A stretch of DNA of 64,000 nucleotides, from positions 5,716,501 through 5,780,500 of the forward strand of contig NZ_CP128846.1 of NCBI RefSeq assembly GCF_030388665.1, given 5' to 3'. Both the position numbers and the translations under genes were made by a program. This DNA is from Streptomyces flavofungini (lineage in GTDB: Bacteria; Actinomycetota; Actinomycetes; Streptomycetales; Streptomycetaceae). Positions 8,283 through 16,126 of the stretch are shown one piece after another. The notes under the pieces are model-generated. The model had not been told where the DNA came from and made no database searches. It worked only from the letters and a program-made list of their open reading frames with translations. Position 1 is the stretch's first letter. Each line of letters begins with the position of its first letter.

Positions 8283-10591
8283 GCGGTGGCCTCCTCCGAG
8301 GTCGCGGTGGCCTCCTCCGGTGGCGCGGTGGCCTCCTCCGGGGGCATGGCGGCCTCCTCCGGTGTCGGCGCCGGGGTCCGTTCCTCCAGCGGCGTGACCG
8401 GCGGCAGCGCCGCCTCGCTCTCGCCCAGGAACACCCGGCGTACCACCCGCTCCGCCGCCCGCCCGTCGTCGAACTCGCAAAAGCGCCGCCGGAACGCGGC
8501 CCGCGCCTTCGCCGCCGTCTCGTCCCGCCATGCGGGAGAGGTCAGGATGCCGGTCAACTCCGCCTGGGTGCGGGCCACGTGGCCCGGCGGCTCGGCGAGC
8601 AGGTCGAAGTAGACGCCGCGCGTCTTCGCGTACGTCTCCCAGTCGTCCGCGTAGACGACGATGGGGCGGTCCAGGTTGGCGTAGTCGAACATGATGGAGG
8701 AGTAGTCCGTGATCAGGGCGTCCGCCGCCAGGGCCAGTTCCTCCACCGGGTCGTACGACGACACGTCGATGACGCGGCCCGCACGGCGCAGGCCCGTCAG
8801 GGGCGAGGCCGCGCCGCCGTAGAAGTAGTGGCCGCGCACCAGGAGCACGGTGTCCTCGCCGAGGCGTTCGGAGAGGGCCGCGAGGTCCAGGCGGGGGGTC
8901 CAGGTGGCCTCGTAGTCGCGGTGCGTCGGAGCGTAGAGCAGGGCGCGCTTCCCGGGTGCGATGCCGAGGCGTTCGCGGACCGCCCGCACGTCCGCCGCCG
9001 TCGCTGAGTAGTACACGTCGTTGCGCGGGTAGCCGTAGTCGAGCTCGACGTACCGCGACTGGTAGGCGCGCTGCCACATCTGCGTGGAGTGGCTGTTGGA
9101 CGAGACGCTGTAGTCCCAGCGGTCCACGCGCGCGAGCAGGTCGTGGAAGTTCAGGCCCTTGGCCGCCGCCGGGTAGTCCAGCTGGTCCAGGCCCATGCGC
9201 TTGAGGGGGGTGCCGTGGTGGGTCTGGACGTGCACGGCGTCGGGCCGCTTGACGACCGCGTTCGGGAAATTGGCGTTGTTCACCAGGTACTTGGCGGTCG
9301 CCAGGGTCCGCCAGTAGCGGCGGGTGCCGGGGACGACGTGGTCGGTGCCGGGCGGCAGCAGCGGTACGTTCTCGGCGCCGACGACCCACACCGGGTGGAC
9401 GTGCGGGGCGAGTTCGGCGAGCTTCGCGGCGATCGCGGCCGGGTTGCAGGCGACGCCCCGGCCCCAGTACGCCGAGAACACGGCCAGCTCCGGGTCGACC
9501 GGGCGCCGAAGATCCTGGTGGTAGCGCGCGTCCCTGACCTTCCTGCCGACCGCCGCGCGCCCCGCACCGACGGCTGAACGCACCTTGCGGCGCTGCTTGT
9601 TGGCCGCCTGGAACGCGCGGTACTTCGCGTACGCGTCCTCCTCCAGGAGGCGACGGCGCACCCCTTCCAGGCCGCCTGGCCGACGGTAGCCGGGCGGGCG
9701 GTGCGCGACCGCCGCGCGCGAGGCCCGGCGGAAGAACTCCCGGGCCGCCGGTTCGGGCAGCCCGGCGCGGGCGACGATCCGCAGGCTCGCGGTGAGCATC
9801 GCCGCGTACAGGACGGCGGTGGGGCCCGGTCCCGCGTCACGCTCGGCGGCCAGGGCGAGCAGGCGCTCGTACGTCTCCAGGAGCGCGAAGCGGTCGTCCG
9901 GCGTGAGCGGAGGCAGGCTCTCGACCCGCAACCGACGCTCCTCCAGGGCGACTTGGTCGTACGCGGCCACCCGGTCGGCGAGCAACGGCACCGCGTACGC
10001 CACGAACAGCTCGTCGTCCCCGCCGAACAGCTCCGCGTGCGCCCGCCAGAAGCCCGCCCGCACGATCCTCGTCCCCAGCAGCGGCGCGACCTTCAGCAGA
10101 TCCGGGCAGTCCGCGAGCGGCACGTCGCGGCGCCCCGGCTTGGCCAGGAACCCGCCGTCCGCACTCGGTGCCCCCGCGCGGCGCCAGGTGGAGACGGAGT
10201 GGTCGGTGAGCAGCACGTCCACCGTGTCCGGCAGCTCCGCGGCCCGCTCGGCGGCACCACGCGCCCCGAGCGCCGTCACCCCGTCCTTGCTCCGCGCGAA
10301 CTGCAGCCAGCGCCCCCTCGCCCGTGCCGCCCCCGCCGCGCGGGCCGCACCGTCCGAAGTCCCCTCGGGCAGCGGGACGACCGTCACGGAGGGGTGGCGG
10401 GCGGCGGCGTCCTGGGCGGAGGGGCCGATGGCGGCGACGACGACTTCGACCGTGGGGGCGTCCGGGGCGGGGTCGGCCGCGCCCACCGGGCCGGTTCCGG
10501 CGGGCCCTGCCCCGGCCAGCTCCGCCAGGGTCTCGGGCAGATGTCCCTGTACGTTGCGGCCGTACAGGACGACGCTCAGTTCCGGCACCAC
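8279..10591 (-). CDS. CDP-glycerol glycerophosphotransferase-family (TagF-like) enzyme with a degenerate GT2 N-terminus
   Basis: 770 residues. The TagF-type domain covers about 375-740 and carries VQTHHGTPLKRMGLD (about 457, catalytic His), YGYPRNDVYY, LLYAPTHRDYE and LITDYSSIMFDY. Members transfer polyol-phosphate or sugar-phosphate units to build teichoic-acid-like chains at the inner membrane face. The N-terminal 330 residues align by order with the GT2 domain of the protein encoded at 29560-31665. However, the nucleotide-binding DDAS is replaced by AAIGPS and the metal-binding DGDD by ARSKD, so that domain looks catalytically dead. The start is one of two adjacent GTG codons (10591 or 10588), with AAAGG upstream and a promoter at 10629-10658. 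The C-terminus ends in four 7-residue acidic repeats (PEEAT type). Confidence 0.87.
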   Translation of the reverse strand: MVPELSVVLYGRNVQGHLPETLAELAGAGPAGTGPVGAADPAPDAPTVEVVVAAIGPSAQDAAARHPSVTVVPLPEGTSDGAARAAGAARARGRWLQFARSKDGVTALGARGAAERAAELPDTVDVLLTDHSVSTWRRAGAPSADGGFLAKPGRRDVPLADCPDLLKVAPLLGTRIVRAGFWRAHAELFGGDDELFVAYAVPLLADRVAAYDQVALEERRLRVESLPPLTPDDRFALLETYERLLALAAERDAGPGPTAVLYAAMLTASLRIVARAGLPEPAAREFFRRASRAAVAHRPPGYRRPGGLEGVRRRLLEEDAYAKYRAFQAANKQRRKVRSAVGAGRAAVGRKVRDARYHQDLRRPVDPELAVFSAYWGRGVACNPAAIAAKLAELAPHVHPVWVVGAENVPLLPPGTDHVVPGTRRYWRTLATAKYLVNNANFPNAVVKRPDAVHVQTHHGTPLKRMGLDQLDYPAAAKGLNFHDLLARVDRWDYSVSSNSHSTQMWQRAYQSRYVELDYGYPRNDVYYSATAADVRAVRERLGIAPGKRALLYAPTHRDYEATWTPRLDLAALSERLGEDTVLLVRGHYFYGGAASPLTGLRRAGRVIDVSSYDPVEELALAADALITDYSSIMFDYANLDRPIVVYADDWETYAKTRGVYFDLLAEPPGHVARTQAELTGILTSPAWRDETAAKARAAFRRRFCEFDDGRAAERVVRRVFLGESEAALPPVTPLEERTPAPTPEEAAMPPEEATAPPEEATATSEEATA
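8283..8366 (-). repeat. Four 21-bp tandem repeats in the 3' end of the TagF-like gene
   Basis: Units of 21 bp begin at 8283, 8304, 8325 and 8346 with the core gcggtggcctcctccg. Read on the - strand they encode 7-residue Glu/Ala/Pro/Thr repeats that form an acidic tail. The period keeps the frame, so copy number can change without breaking the gene. Confidence 0.9.
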
Positions 10592-10628
10592 ACTGCCCGC
10601 CTTTCCCTGTGTCGCTAAATGCTCCCAT

Positions 10629-10658
10629 AGTGTATGGATCTGCGTGTTGATGCGACAA
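10629..10658 (-). promoter_or_regulatory. Probable sigma-70-type promoter for the TagF-like/GT2 operon
   Basis: On the - strand, TTGTCG (10658-10653) and TACACT (10634-10629) are separated by 18 bases. Each matches the consensus at 4 of 6 positions. Transcription would start near 10622, about 30 bases before the GTG at 10591. Confidence 0.6.
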
Positions 10659-10670
10659 AAGGGGCAGGCT

Positions 10671-10715
10671 GGGCCGGTCGGGCCGGTCGGGCCGGTCGGG
10701 CCTGTCGAGCCGGTC
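10671..10715. repeat. 9-bp tandem repeat GGGCCGGTC, five copies
   Basis: Three perfect and two one-mismatch copies of GGGCCGGTC lie in the intergenic region between the TagF-like gene and the small secreted protein gene. The same 9-bp unit occurs at 13818-13898. Confidence 0.9.
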
Positions 10716-10826
10716 TGCCGCCGCTGTCGCTGTCGCTGCCGCCGACGTCCCGGCGGGAGCAATCCGGCCGCGTCGTCGCTGCGAATTCCCTCTGTCCGAC
10801 AACCCAACGGCAACAGGGAGTTAGCC

Positions 10827-11066
10827 ATGCAGCGCAAGACGACCACCACCACCATCCCGCCGGGCCGCAGGTGGACCCGGCGGATCGCTGTCGCTGTCGC
10901 CGCCACCGGGGCCCTCGTGGCCGGCGGAGTTGTCTCGGCGGGTTCGGCCGGCGCCGCGACCTTCTGTGGGAACACGCCGGCCGGCGGTTACGCGTGCATC
11001 GTCGGGCAGCCGGACGGGTCGTACACCTACTACGGCAGCAACGGGGAGATCATCTACAACTGGTGA
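10827..11066 (+). CDS. Small secreted protein, unknown function
   Basis: 79 residues. The N-terminus has a twin-Arg-like basic stretch (RRWTRRIAVAV), a hydrophobic core (VAATGALVAGGVVSAG) and an AXA-type cleavage site near GAA. The mature part is about 35 residues with two cysteines (TFCGNT and YACIVGQ) and an aromatic, Gly-rich tail ending SYTYYGSNGEIIYNW. The two cysteines could form one disulfide. The ATG at 10827 has GGGAG seven bases upstream. It lies between the TagF-like gene (divergent) and the TagH-like gene (convergent). I do not recognise a family. The context suggests an envelope-associated peptide. Confidence 0.75.
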   Translation: MQRKTTTTTIPPGRRWTRRIAVAVAATGALVAGGVVSAGSAGAATFCGNTPAGGYACIVGQPDGSYTYYGSNGEIIYNW

Positions 11067-11153
11067 GCCGCACCCCTGGCGGGACGGGTCCTCGGGTGCG
11101 AGGGTCCGCCCCGCCGGAGGGCACCAGGGGAGGGCACCAGGGGAGGGGAGGCG

Positions 11154-11972
11154 TCAGGCCTTGCCGCCCGTGAAGCGTTCGTACTCCCGCATGACCTCCT
11201 CCGTCGGGCCGTCCAGGCGCAGTTCGCCGCGCTCCAGCCACAGGACGCGGTCGCAGGTGTCGCGGATCGACTTGTTGTTGTGGCTGACCAGGAAGACCGT
11301 GCCCGCGCGCTCGCGCAGTTCCCGGATGCGGGATTCGGAGCGTCTCTGGAAGGAGCGGTCGCCGGTGGCCAGGGCCTCGTCGATGAGGAGGACGTCGTGG
11401 TCCTTCGCCGCGCCGATGGAGAAGCGGAGGCGGGCCGCCATGCCGGAGGAGTACGTGCGCATCGGCAGGGAGGTGAAGTCGCCCTTGTCGTCGATTCCGG
11501 AGAAGTCGACGATCTGTTGGTAGCGCTCGCGGACCTGTTCGCGGGACATGCCCATCGCCAGGCCGCCGAGGTGGACGTTGCGCTCCCCCGTGAGGTCGTT
11601 CATCAGGGCCGCGTTGACGCCGAGCAGGGACGGCTGACCATCCGTGTAGATGTGGCCGCGTTCGACGGGGAGCAGTCCGGCCACCGCCTTGAGCAGCGTG
11701 GACTTGCCGGATCCATTGGTGCCGATCAGGCCGATCGCCTCGCCGCGGTGGGCCGTGAAGGAGACGCCGCGGACCGCGTGGACCGTGCGGACGCCGCGCT
11801 CCTGGCCGCCCTCGCGGCGGCGCAGCATGCGGCCGAGGGCCGCGGTGGCGGCGCCCCGGCCGGAGGCGGCCGCGCCGTGCACCCGGTAGACGATGTCGAC
11901 CGCGTGGGCGATCACCGTGGGGGCGGGGGCTCCGGGAGCGCTCGGTGTCGTCTTCGTCGAGGTGTCAGCCAC
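11154..11972 (-). CDS. TagH-type ABC transporter ATPase (wall polymer export)
   Basis: 272 residues. Walker A is GTNGSGKST (about 85). The signature is the atypical TYSSGMAARLRF, and Walker B is DVLLIDEALATGD, followed by SHNNKSI (H-loop). These are hallmarks of the teichoic acid/O-antigen exporter ATPases (TagH/Wzt type). The GTG start at 11972 overlaps the stop of the permease gene by eight bases. With the permease it should export the lipid-linked polymer made by the neighbouring glycosyltransferases. There is no extended C-terminal carbohydrate-binding domain of Wzt type. Confidence 0.9.
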   Translation of the reverse strand: MADTSTKTTPSAPGAPAPTVIAHAVDIVYRVHGAAASGRGAATAALGRMLRRREGGQERGVRTVHAVRGVSFTAHRGEAIGLIGTNGSGKSTLLKAVAGLLPVERGHIYTDGQPSLLGVNAALMNDLTGERNVHLGGLAMGMSREQVRERYQQIVDFSGIDDKGDFTSLPMRTYSSGMAARLRFSIGAAKDHDVLLIDEALATGDRSFQRRSESRIRELRERAGTVFLVSHNNKSIRDTCDRVLWLERGELRLDGPTEEVMREYERFTGGKA

Positions 11973-12909
11973 GTCCGTACGTCTCCTCCGCCTTCCAGAA
12001 GTAGATGAACCCGCCGACCCCCGCGAGCAGCGCCCAGCCCGCCGCCCAGGCCCACACGTGCGCCGGCAGCCGGCTCGCGTCGAAGCTGTCGATGAGGGCG
12101 AAGCGCATCAGGTCGATGTAGACGGCGGCCGGGTTGGCCTCCAGGAGCACGGTCAGGGCGTGCGGCAGGTGGCGGTCCTTCAGGACCGTGTCGATGCTCC
12201 ACATCACCCCGGACGCGTACATCCACGTCCGCAGGACGAAGGGCATGAGTTGCGCGATGTCCGGGGTCCTGGCCCCGAGCCTCGCCATGATCAGCGCAAG
12301 GCCGGCGTTGAACGTGAACTGGAGCGCGAGCGCGGGGATCGCCAGGAGCCAGGACGCGGCGGGCGGCACCCCGAACGCCAGCAGGATCGCCACGAGCGCG
12401 CACAGCGAGAACAGCAGCTGCTGGAGCTGTTGCAGGCAGTACGACAGGGGGAGCGAGGCGCGCGGGAAGTGCAGGGCGCGGACCAGGCCGAGGCTGCCCG
12501 AGATCGCCCGCGTGCCCGCCATCACCGACTGCTGCGTGAACGTGAACACGAAGACGCCCGTGACCAGGAACGGGACGTAGTCCGGCACCCCGTGCTTGGT
12601 GTTCATCAGGACGCCGAAGACGAAGTAGTACACGGCCGCGTTCAGGAGCGGCGTCATGATCTGCCAGAGCTGGCCGAGCTTCGCCTGGCTGTACTGCGCG
12701 GTCAGCTTGGCGGTGGCGAACGCCGTGATGAAGTGCCGCCGCTGCCGGAGTTGGCGTACGTAGGCGGGCAGGGTCGGGCGGGCGCCGCTGACGGTGAGGC
12801 CGTGGCGGGCGGCGAGTTCGGCGGGGGACAGGGTGTCGGGTCCGGAGGGGGTGGTCGACTCGGTGGGTGCGGCCGTCGCGGTGGGCGGCTTGTCGAGGAG
12901 CTGGCTCAC
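11965..12909 (-). CDS. TagG-type ABC transporter permease (wall polymer export)
   Basis: 314 residues, ABC-2 type. About 60 hydrophilic residues precede six membrane spans. LGQLWQIMTPLLNAAVYYFVF, GVFVFTFTQQSV and WMYASGVMWSID are characteristic of TagG/RfbA permeases. The GTG at 12909 starts SQLLDKPP, and the gene is followed directly by the ATPase gene (8-base overlap). It forms the membrane part of the exporter. It diverges from the TetR gene at 13093, so that regulator may control it. Confidence 0.9.
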   Translation of the reverse strand: MSQLLDKPPTATAAPTESTTPSGPDTLSPAELAARHGLTVSGARPTLPAYVRQLRQRRHFITAFATAKLTAQYSQAKLGQLWQIMTPLLNAAVYYFVFGVLMNTKHGVPDYVPFLVTGVFVFTFTQQSVMAGTRAISGSLGLVRALHFPRASLPLSYCLQQLQQLLFSLCALVAILLAFGVPPAASWLLAIPALALQFTFNAGLALIMARLGARTPDIAQLMPFVLRTWMYASGVMWSIDTVLKDRHLPHALTVLLEANPAAVYIDLMRFALIDSFDASRLPAHVWAWAAGWALLAGVGGFIYFWKAEETYGRG

Positions 12910-12990
12910 GTCCGCTGCTTTCGCTCGGGGGCGCGGGGATCCCTCGGGGCGCGGGCGGCCGTCGCGGGCGCGGGAATCCGAGGGCAACGG

Positions 12991-13073
12991 CGATACGTAC
13001 GTCGGGACGGGTCCGTATCGTCGTGACGTCGACAGTAGGACGCGGCTACGTCGGGACGCAACCGTATCGTCGT
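12991..13073. promoter_or_regulatory. Repeated operator-like element between the exporter and TetR genes
   Basis: Two 26-bp direct repeats start at 12999 and 13048; both begin acgtcgggacg and end ccgtatcgtcgt, differing by three central bases. The first is also framed by an inverted repeat, cgatacg (12991-12997) and cgtatcg (13014-13020). It fits an operator for the adjacent TetR regulator, controlling both divergent genes. Binding is inferred. Confidence 0.5.
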
Positions 13074-13092
13074 CGCGCCCTATGCTGTCCGT

Positions 13093-13734
13093 ATGACGAC
13101 GAGCGACCGGGACACGGGCCGTACCGCCCGCCAGCAGGGCAAAAGGGCACCGGCCGGAGCCGCCGTGCTCCGCGAGGATGTGACCGAGGCCATCCGGACC
13201 GCCGTCTTCGAGGAACTCGCGGCCGTCGGCTACGCCCGCATGTCGATCGAGGGCATCGCGCGCCGCGCGGGCGTCGGCAAGACGGCCGTCTACCGGCGCT
13301 GGCGCTCCAAGCTGCACCTGGTCCTCGACCTGGTGTCGGCCCTCGCCGTCCAGGGCCTGCCCACCCCGGACACGGGCTCCCTGGAGGGCGACCTGCGGCT
13401 GCTGTACGAGGTGACGTCCCGGGCGCTGCGCCACCCCGTCGCCTCCCAGGTCATCCCCGACCTCCAGGCCGAGGCGGCCCGTAACCCCGAGATGGAGGCG
13501 GCCCTGCAGAAGGCGCTCCGCGAGGGCCAGCACGGCGTCGCGAGCGGCATCGTCGCCCAGGCGGTGGCGCGCGGCGAACTGCGCGCGGGCCTGGCCGAGG
13601 GGGAGCGGGAGCTGGCCCTCGACCTGATGTCGGGGCCGCTGTACTGGCGGGCGGTCGTGGTCCGGGGCGAGCTGCCCAAGGGCTACCTGGGCGCGCTCGC
13701 CACGGCTACGACGGCGGCGCTCAAGGCGCTGTGA
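13093..13734 (+). CDS. TetR-family transcriptional regulator
   Basis: 213 residues. The helix-turn-helix lies at about 40-75: FEELAAVGYARMSIEGIARR, then AGVGKTAVYRRW. A helical ligand/dimer domain follows. The ATG at 13093 is seven bases after a -10-like TATGCT (13081-13086), so the transcript may be leaderless. The gene diverges from the TagG-type permease, and repeated operator-like sequences lie between them. Repression of the exporter and of itself is the simplest inference. The ligand is unknown. Confidence 0.88.
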   Translation: MTTSDRDTGRTARQQGKRAPAGAAVLREDVTEAIRTAVFEELAAVGYARMSIEGIARRAGVGKTAVYRRWRSKLHLVLDLVSALAVQGLPTPDTGSLEGDLRLLYEVTSRALRHPVASQVIPDLQAEAARNPEMEAALQKALREGQHGVASGIVAQAVARGELRAGLAEGERELALDLMSGPLYWRAVVVRGELPKGYLGALATATTAALKAL

Positions 13735-13817
13735 GGGGCGCGGGGGTGCGAGGGCGCGGGAGCGCGGAGGTCGCGCGGTCGCCGGGCGGAGGCCAGGAGG
13801 GGCGCTTCCCGCTGCTC

Positions 13818-13898
13818 GGGTCGGTCGGGCTGGTCGGGCCGGTCGGCCCGGTCGGGTCGGTCGGGTCGGTCAGGCCGGTCGGCCCGGTCACGCTCGTC
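13818..13898. repeat. 9-bp tandem repeat (GGGTCGGTC/GGGCCGGTC), nine units
   Basis: Nine consecutive 9-bp units vary around GGGYCGGTC between the TetR gene and the small membrane protein gene. The last unit touches the stop of that gene. The same unit appears at 10671-10715. Confidence 0.85.
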
Positions 13899-14061
13899 AG
13901 GAGTGCTTCTCGCGCGTCAGCACCAGCGCCGTGATCGAGCCGATGACGGCGACACCCGTGGTCACGCTCACGGCGATCTCCGTCGCCCCGCTGAACGCGA
14001 CGCTGCTGAAGGCGTTGACGATGACGGCGAGGGCGAGCACGAGCCAGAGGGCGGCCTTCAT
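13897..14061 (-). CDS. Small membrane protein, unknown function
   Basis: 54 residues with two hydrophobic segments: AALWLVLALAVIVNAFSSVAF and VSVTTGVAVIGSITALVL. A short basic tail follows. The ATG at 14061 has GAAAGG seven to twelve bases upstream. It diverges from the histidine kinase gene at 14232. The shared intergenic region contains the GGTGCAG palindrome also found before the ABC transporter. It may belong to that regulon. No family recognised. Confidence 0.7.
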   Translation of the reverse strand: MKAALWLVLALAVIVNAFSSVAFSGATEIAVSVTTGVAVIGSITALVLTREKHS

Positions 14062-14156
14062 GGCGGGACCTTTCGGGACGGTGGCGGAAGTCCGGTGCGA
14101 GATCGACTCTGCCGTGTCGTCCGCCGCGCGACGAGGGGGGGTCCTCCCGAACCGAC

Positions 14157-14174
14157 GGTGCAGCCCGCTGCACC
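14157..14174. promoter_or_regulatory. 18-bp palindrome GGTGCAGCCCGCTGCACC, copy 1
   Basis: Inverted repeat GGTGCAG-CCCG-CTGCACC, 57 bases before the histidine kinase start and 95 bases before the divergent small membrane protein gene. An identical 18-bp copy lies at 20262-20279, upstream of the ABC transporter. It is a strong candidate site for the response regulator encoded at 15434-16078. Confidence 0.75.
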
Positions 14175-14231
14175 ATCGGGCGGGGGTGCGCCCGCCTCTC
14201 CTCGCACGGCGGTTCACTTAGCCTGAGGGGC

Positions 14232-15446
14232 ATGGCCCAGACGGACATGCGGGAGACGCTGGCGCGCGCCGACCGCGCGTCCACGCAGTTGCTGATGGGC
14301 GCGGGCATGGCCCTCCTCTCGTACGTCTTCGTCGGCGTCCTGCTCTTCACCGCCGTCACGTCGCTCATCGTGACCGGCCTGGGCGTGCTGCCCGAGACGG
14401 TCCTGCTGCTGCGCCGGATGGCCGGGTTCAAGCGGCGGCAGGTCGGCCGGTGGTCGGGCACGGAGATCCGGGAGGCGTACACGCCGCTGACCGGCACCCT
14501 CGTCGAGCGCGTGCGCAAGGCCGTGAAGGACCCCGGCACCTACCGCGACCTGCGGTGGCTGCTCGTCCACTTCGTCTACGGTCTGGCCCTGCTGTACGTC
14601 GCGCTGCCGCTGTGGGTGCTCGGTGCGCTGGTCGACGGGGTGTGGTGCGGGCTCCTTCGCCGCAAGGCGGTCGTGCTCCCGCTGATCGTGCGCCTCGCCG
14701 ACCTGGACACGCGCTGGTCGACGGCGCTGCTCAAACCGTCGCCCGAGGCGGAGCGCAACGCCGAACTGGCCGAGCGCGTCGAGGAGCTGACCGTCACCCG
14801 GGCGGGCGCGGTGGCGGCGCACGGCGCCGAGCTGCGCCGGATCGAGCGGGACCTGCACGACGGCACCCAGGCGCGCCTCGTGGCCCTGTCCATGCGCGTC
14901 GGCCTCGCCAGGCGCGCGTACGACAAGCAGCTCGCCGCCGACCCCGGCGCCGGACCCACCGACCCCGAAGTCGTCCGCGGACTCCTCGCCGACGCGCAGG
15001 ACCAGGCCGAGGAGGCCCTGACCGAGCTGCGCCACGTCGTGCGCGGCATCCACCCGCCCATCCTCACCGACCGCGGACTCCTCGGCGCCGTACGGGCCCT
15101 CGCCGCCGGCAGCGGCCTCGACGTGACCGTGCGCGACGACGGCGTGGCGGACGGGCCGCGCGCCCCCGCCGCCGTGGAGGCCGCCGCGTACTTCGTCGTC
15201 GCGGAGGCCCTGACGAACGCGGCCAAGCACAGCGGCGCACGGCGCGCCGGTGTCGAACTGGCCCGCGCCGCCACCGGGTTGCGCGTCCTCGTGCACGACG
15301 AGGGGTGCGGCGGCGCCGACGAGTCCGGCGGCACCGGCCTGCTCGGCATGCGGCGCCGGGTCGCGGCGCTCGACGGGACCATGGAGGTGGTCAGCCCCGC
15401 CGGGGGGCCGACCCGGATCGGAGTGGAGCTGCCGTGCGTGTGGTGA
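14232..15446 (+). CDS. Sensor histidine kinase, NarL-type (HisKA_3)
   Basis: 404 residues. The N-terminal half has about four membrane segments in two pairs (around residues 20-65 and 105-145) and resembles the putative-sensor domain of actinobacterial kinases. The dimerisation/phosphoacceptor motif RIERDLHDGTQARLVAL (His about 215) and the ATPase N-box EALTNAAKHSG with HDEGCGGAD and GTGLLGM complete a HisKA_3-HATPase kinase. The response regulator gene overlaps its 3' end by 13 bases. The signal is unknown. The palindrome upstream suggests autoregulation. The convergent FtsX-type ABC transporter is the likely target. Confidence 0.9.
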   Translation: MAQTDMRETLARADRASTQLLMGAGMALLSYVFVGVLLFTAVTSLIVTGLGVLPETVLLLRRMAGFKRRQVGRWSGTEIREAYTPLTGTLVERVRKAVKDPGTYRDLRWLLVHFVYGLALLYVALPLWVLGALVDGVWCGLLRRKAVVLPLIVRLADLDTRWSTALLKPSPEAERNAELAERVEELTVTRAGAVAAHGAELRRIERDLHDGTQARLVALSMRVGLARRAYDKQLAADPGAGPTDPEVVRGLLADAQDQAEEALTELRHVVRGIHPPILTDRGLLGAVRALAAGSGLDVTVRDDGVADGPRAPAAVEAAAYFVVAEALTNAAKHSGARRAGVELARAATGLRVLVHDEGCGGADESGGTGLLGMRRRVAALDGTMEVVSPAGGPTRIGVELPCVW

Positions 15447-16078
15447 TCGCGGAGGACAACGCCCTGCTGCGGGAGGGCCTCGTGCTGCTCCTCACGTCCG
15501 TGGGCCACGAGGTGGCCGCCGTCGCGGCCACCGGCCCCGAGGTGCTGCCCACGCTCCTCGAACACCGCCCGGACGTCGCCGTCCTCGACGTCCGGATGCC
15601 GCCCGGCTTCCGCGACGAGGGCCTGCGCGCGGCCCTCGCGGCCCGCGAGCAGCTGCCTCAGCTGCCGGTCCTCGTCCTCTCCCAGTACGTCGAGGAGACG
15701 TACGCGGCCGAGCTCCTCGGCGCCGGATCGAGCGGCGTCGGCTATCTCCTGAAGGACCGCGTCGGCCGCGTCGACGAATTCCTGGACGCCCTGGAACGGG
15801 TCGCCGCGGGCGGCACCGCCCTCGACCCCGAGGTCGTCACGGAACTCCTCACCCGCCGCGGCCCCGACCCGCTCGACTCCCTCACGCCCCGCGAACGCGA
15901 GGCCCTGCACCTCATGGCCGAGGGCCGCGACAACGCCACCATCGGCGCCACCATGTCCATCTCCGACCGCGCGGTCGGCAAGCACATCGGCAACGTCTTC
16001 CTGAAGCTGGGGCTGCCGCCGAGCGACAGCGGGCACCGGCGGGTGCTCGCCGTGCTCGCCTACTTGAACAAGGGCTAG
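15434..16078 (+). CDS. LuxR/NarL-family response regulator
   Basis: 214 residues. The receiver domain spans 1-120 with VVIAEDNALLREG (acidic pocket), the phosphorylation site DVAVLDVRMPP and the conserved Lys in YLLKDR. The LuxR helix-turn-helix lies at about 148-205: LTPREREALHLMAEGRDNAT, then ISDRAVGKHIGNVFLKLGL. The GTG at 15434 lies inside the kinase gene, which indicates coupling. NarL-type regulators bind short inverted repeats, so the two identical palindromes at 14157 and 20262 are candidate sites. Confidence 0.92.
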   Translation: MRVVIAEDNALLREGLVLLLTSVGHEVAAVAATGPEVLPTLLEHRPDVAVLDVRMPPGFRDEGLRAALAAREQLPQLPVLVLSQYVEETYAAELLGAGSSGVGYLLKDRVGRVDEFLDALERVAAGGTALDPEVVTELLTRRGPDPLDSLTPREREALHLMAEGRDNATIGATMSISDRAVGKHIGNVFLKLGLPPSDSGHRRVLAVLAYLNKG

Positions 16079-16095
16079 GCCGGGCGCGCGCGAAG

Positions 16096-16120
16096 GGGTG
16101 GGCCCGGTCCGGGCCCACCC
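16096..16120. terminator. Bidirectional hairpin between converging genes
   Basis: gggtgggcccgg (16096-16107) pairs with ccgggcccaccc (16109-16120). It lies between the response regulator stop and the stop of the small - strand gene, so it can end both transcripts. Confidence 0.75.
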
Positions 16121-16126
16121 GACGGT

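Noticed and set aside
10592..10975. Upstream extension of the TagF-like protein
   Set aside because: It would read through a promoter and the 9-bp repeat array as Thr/Gly/Pro repeats. The GTG pair at 10588-10591 has a suitable ribosome binding site.
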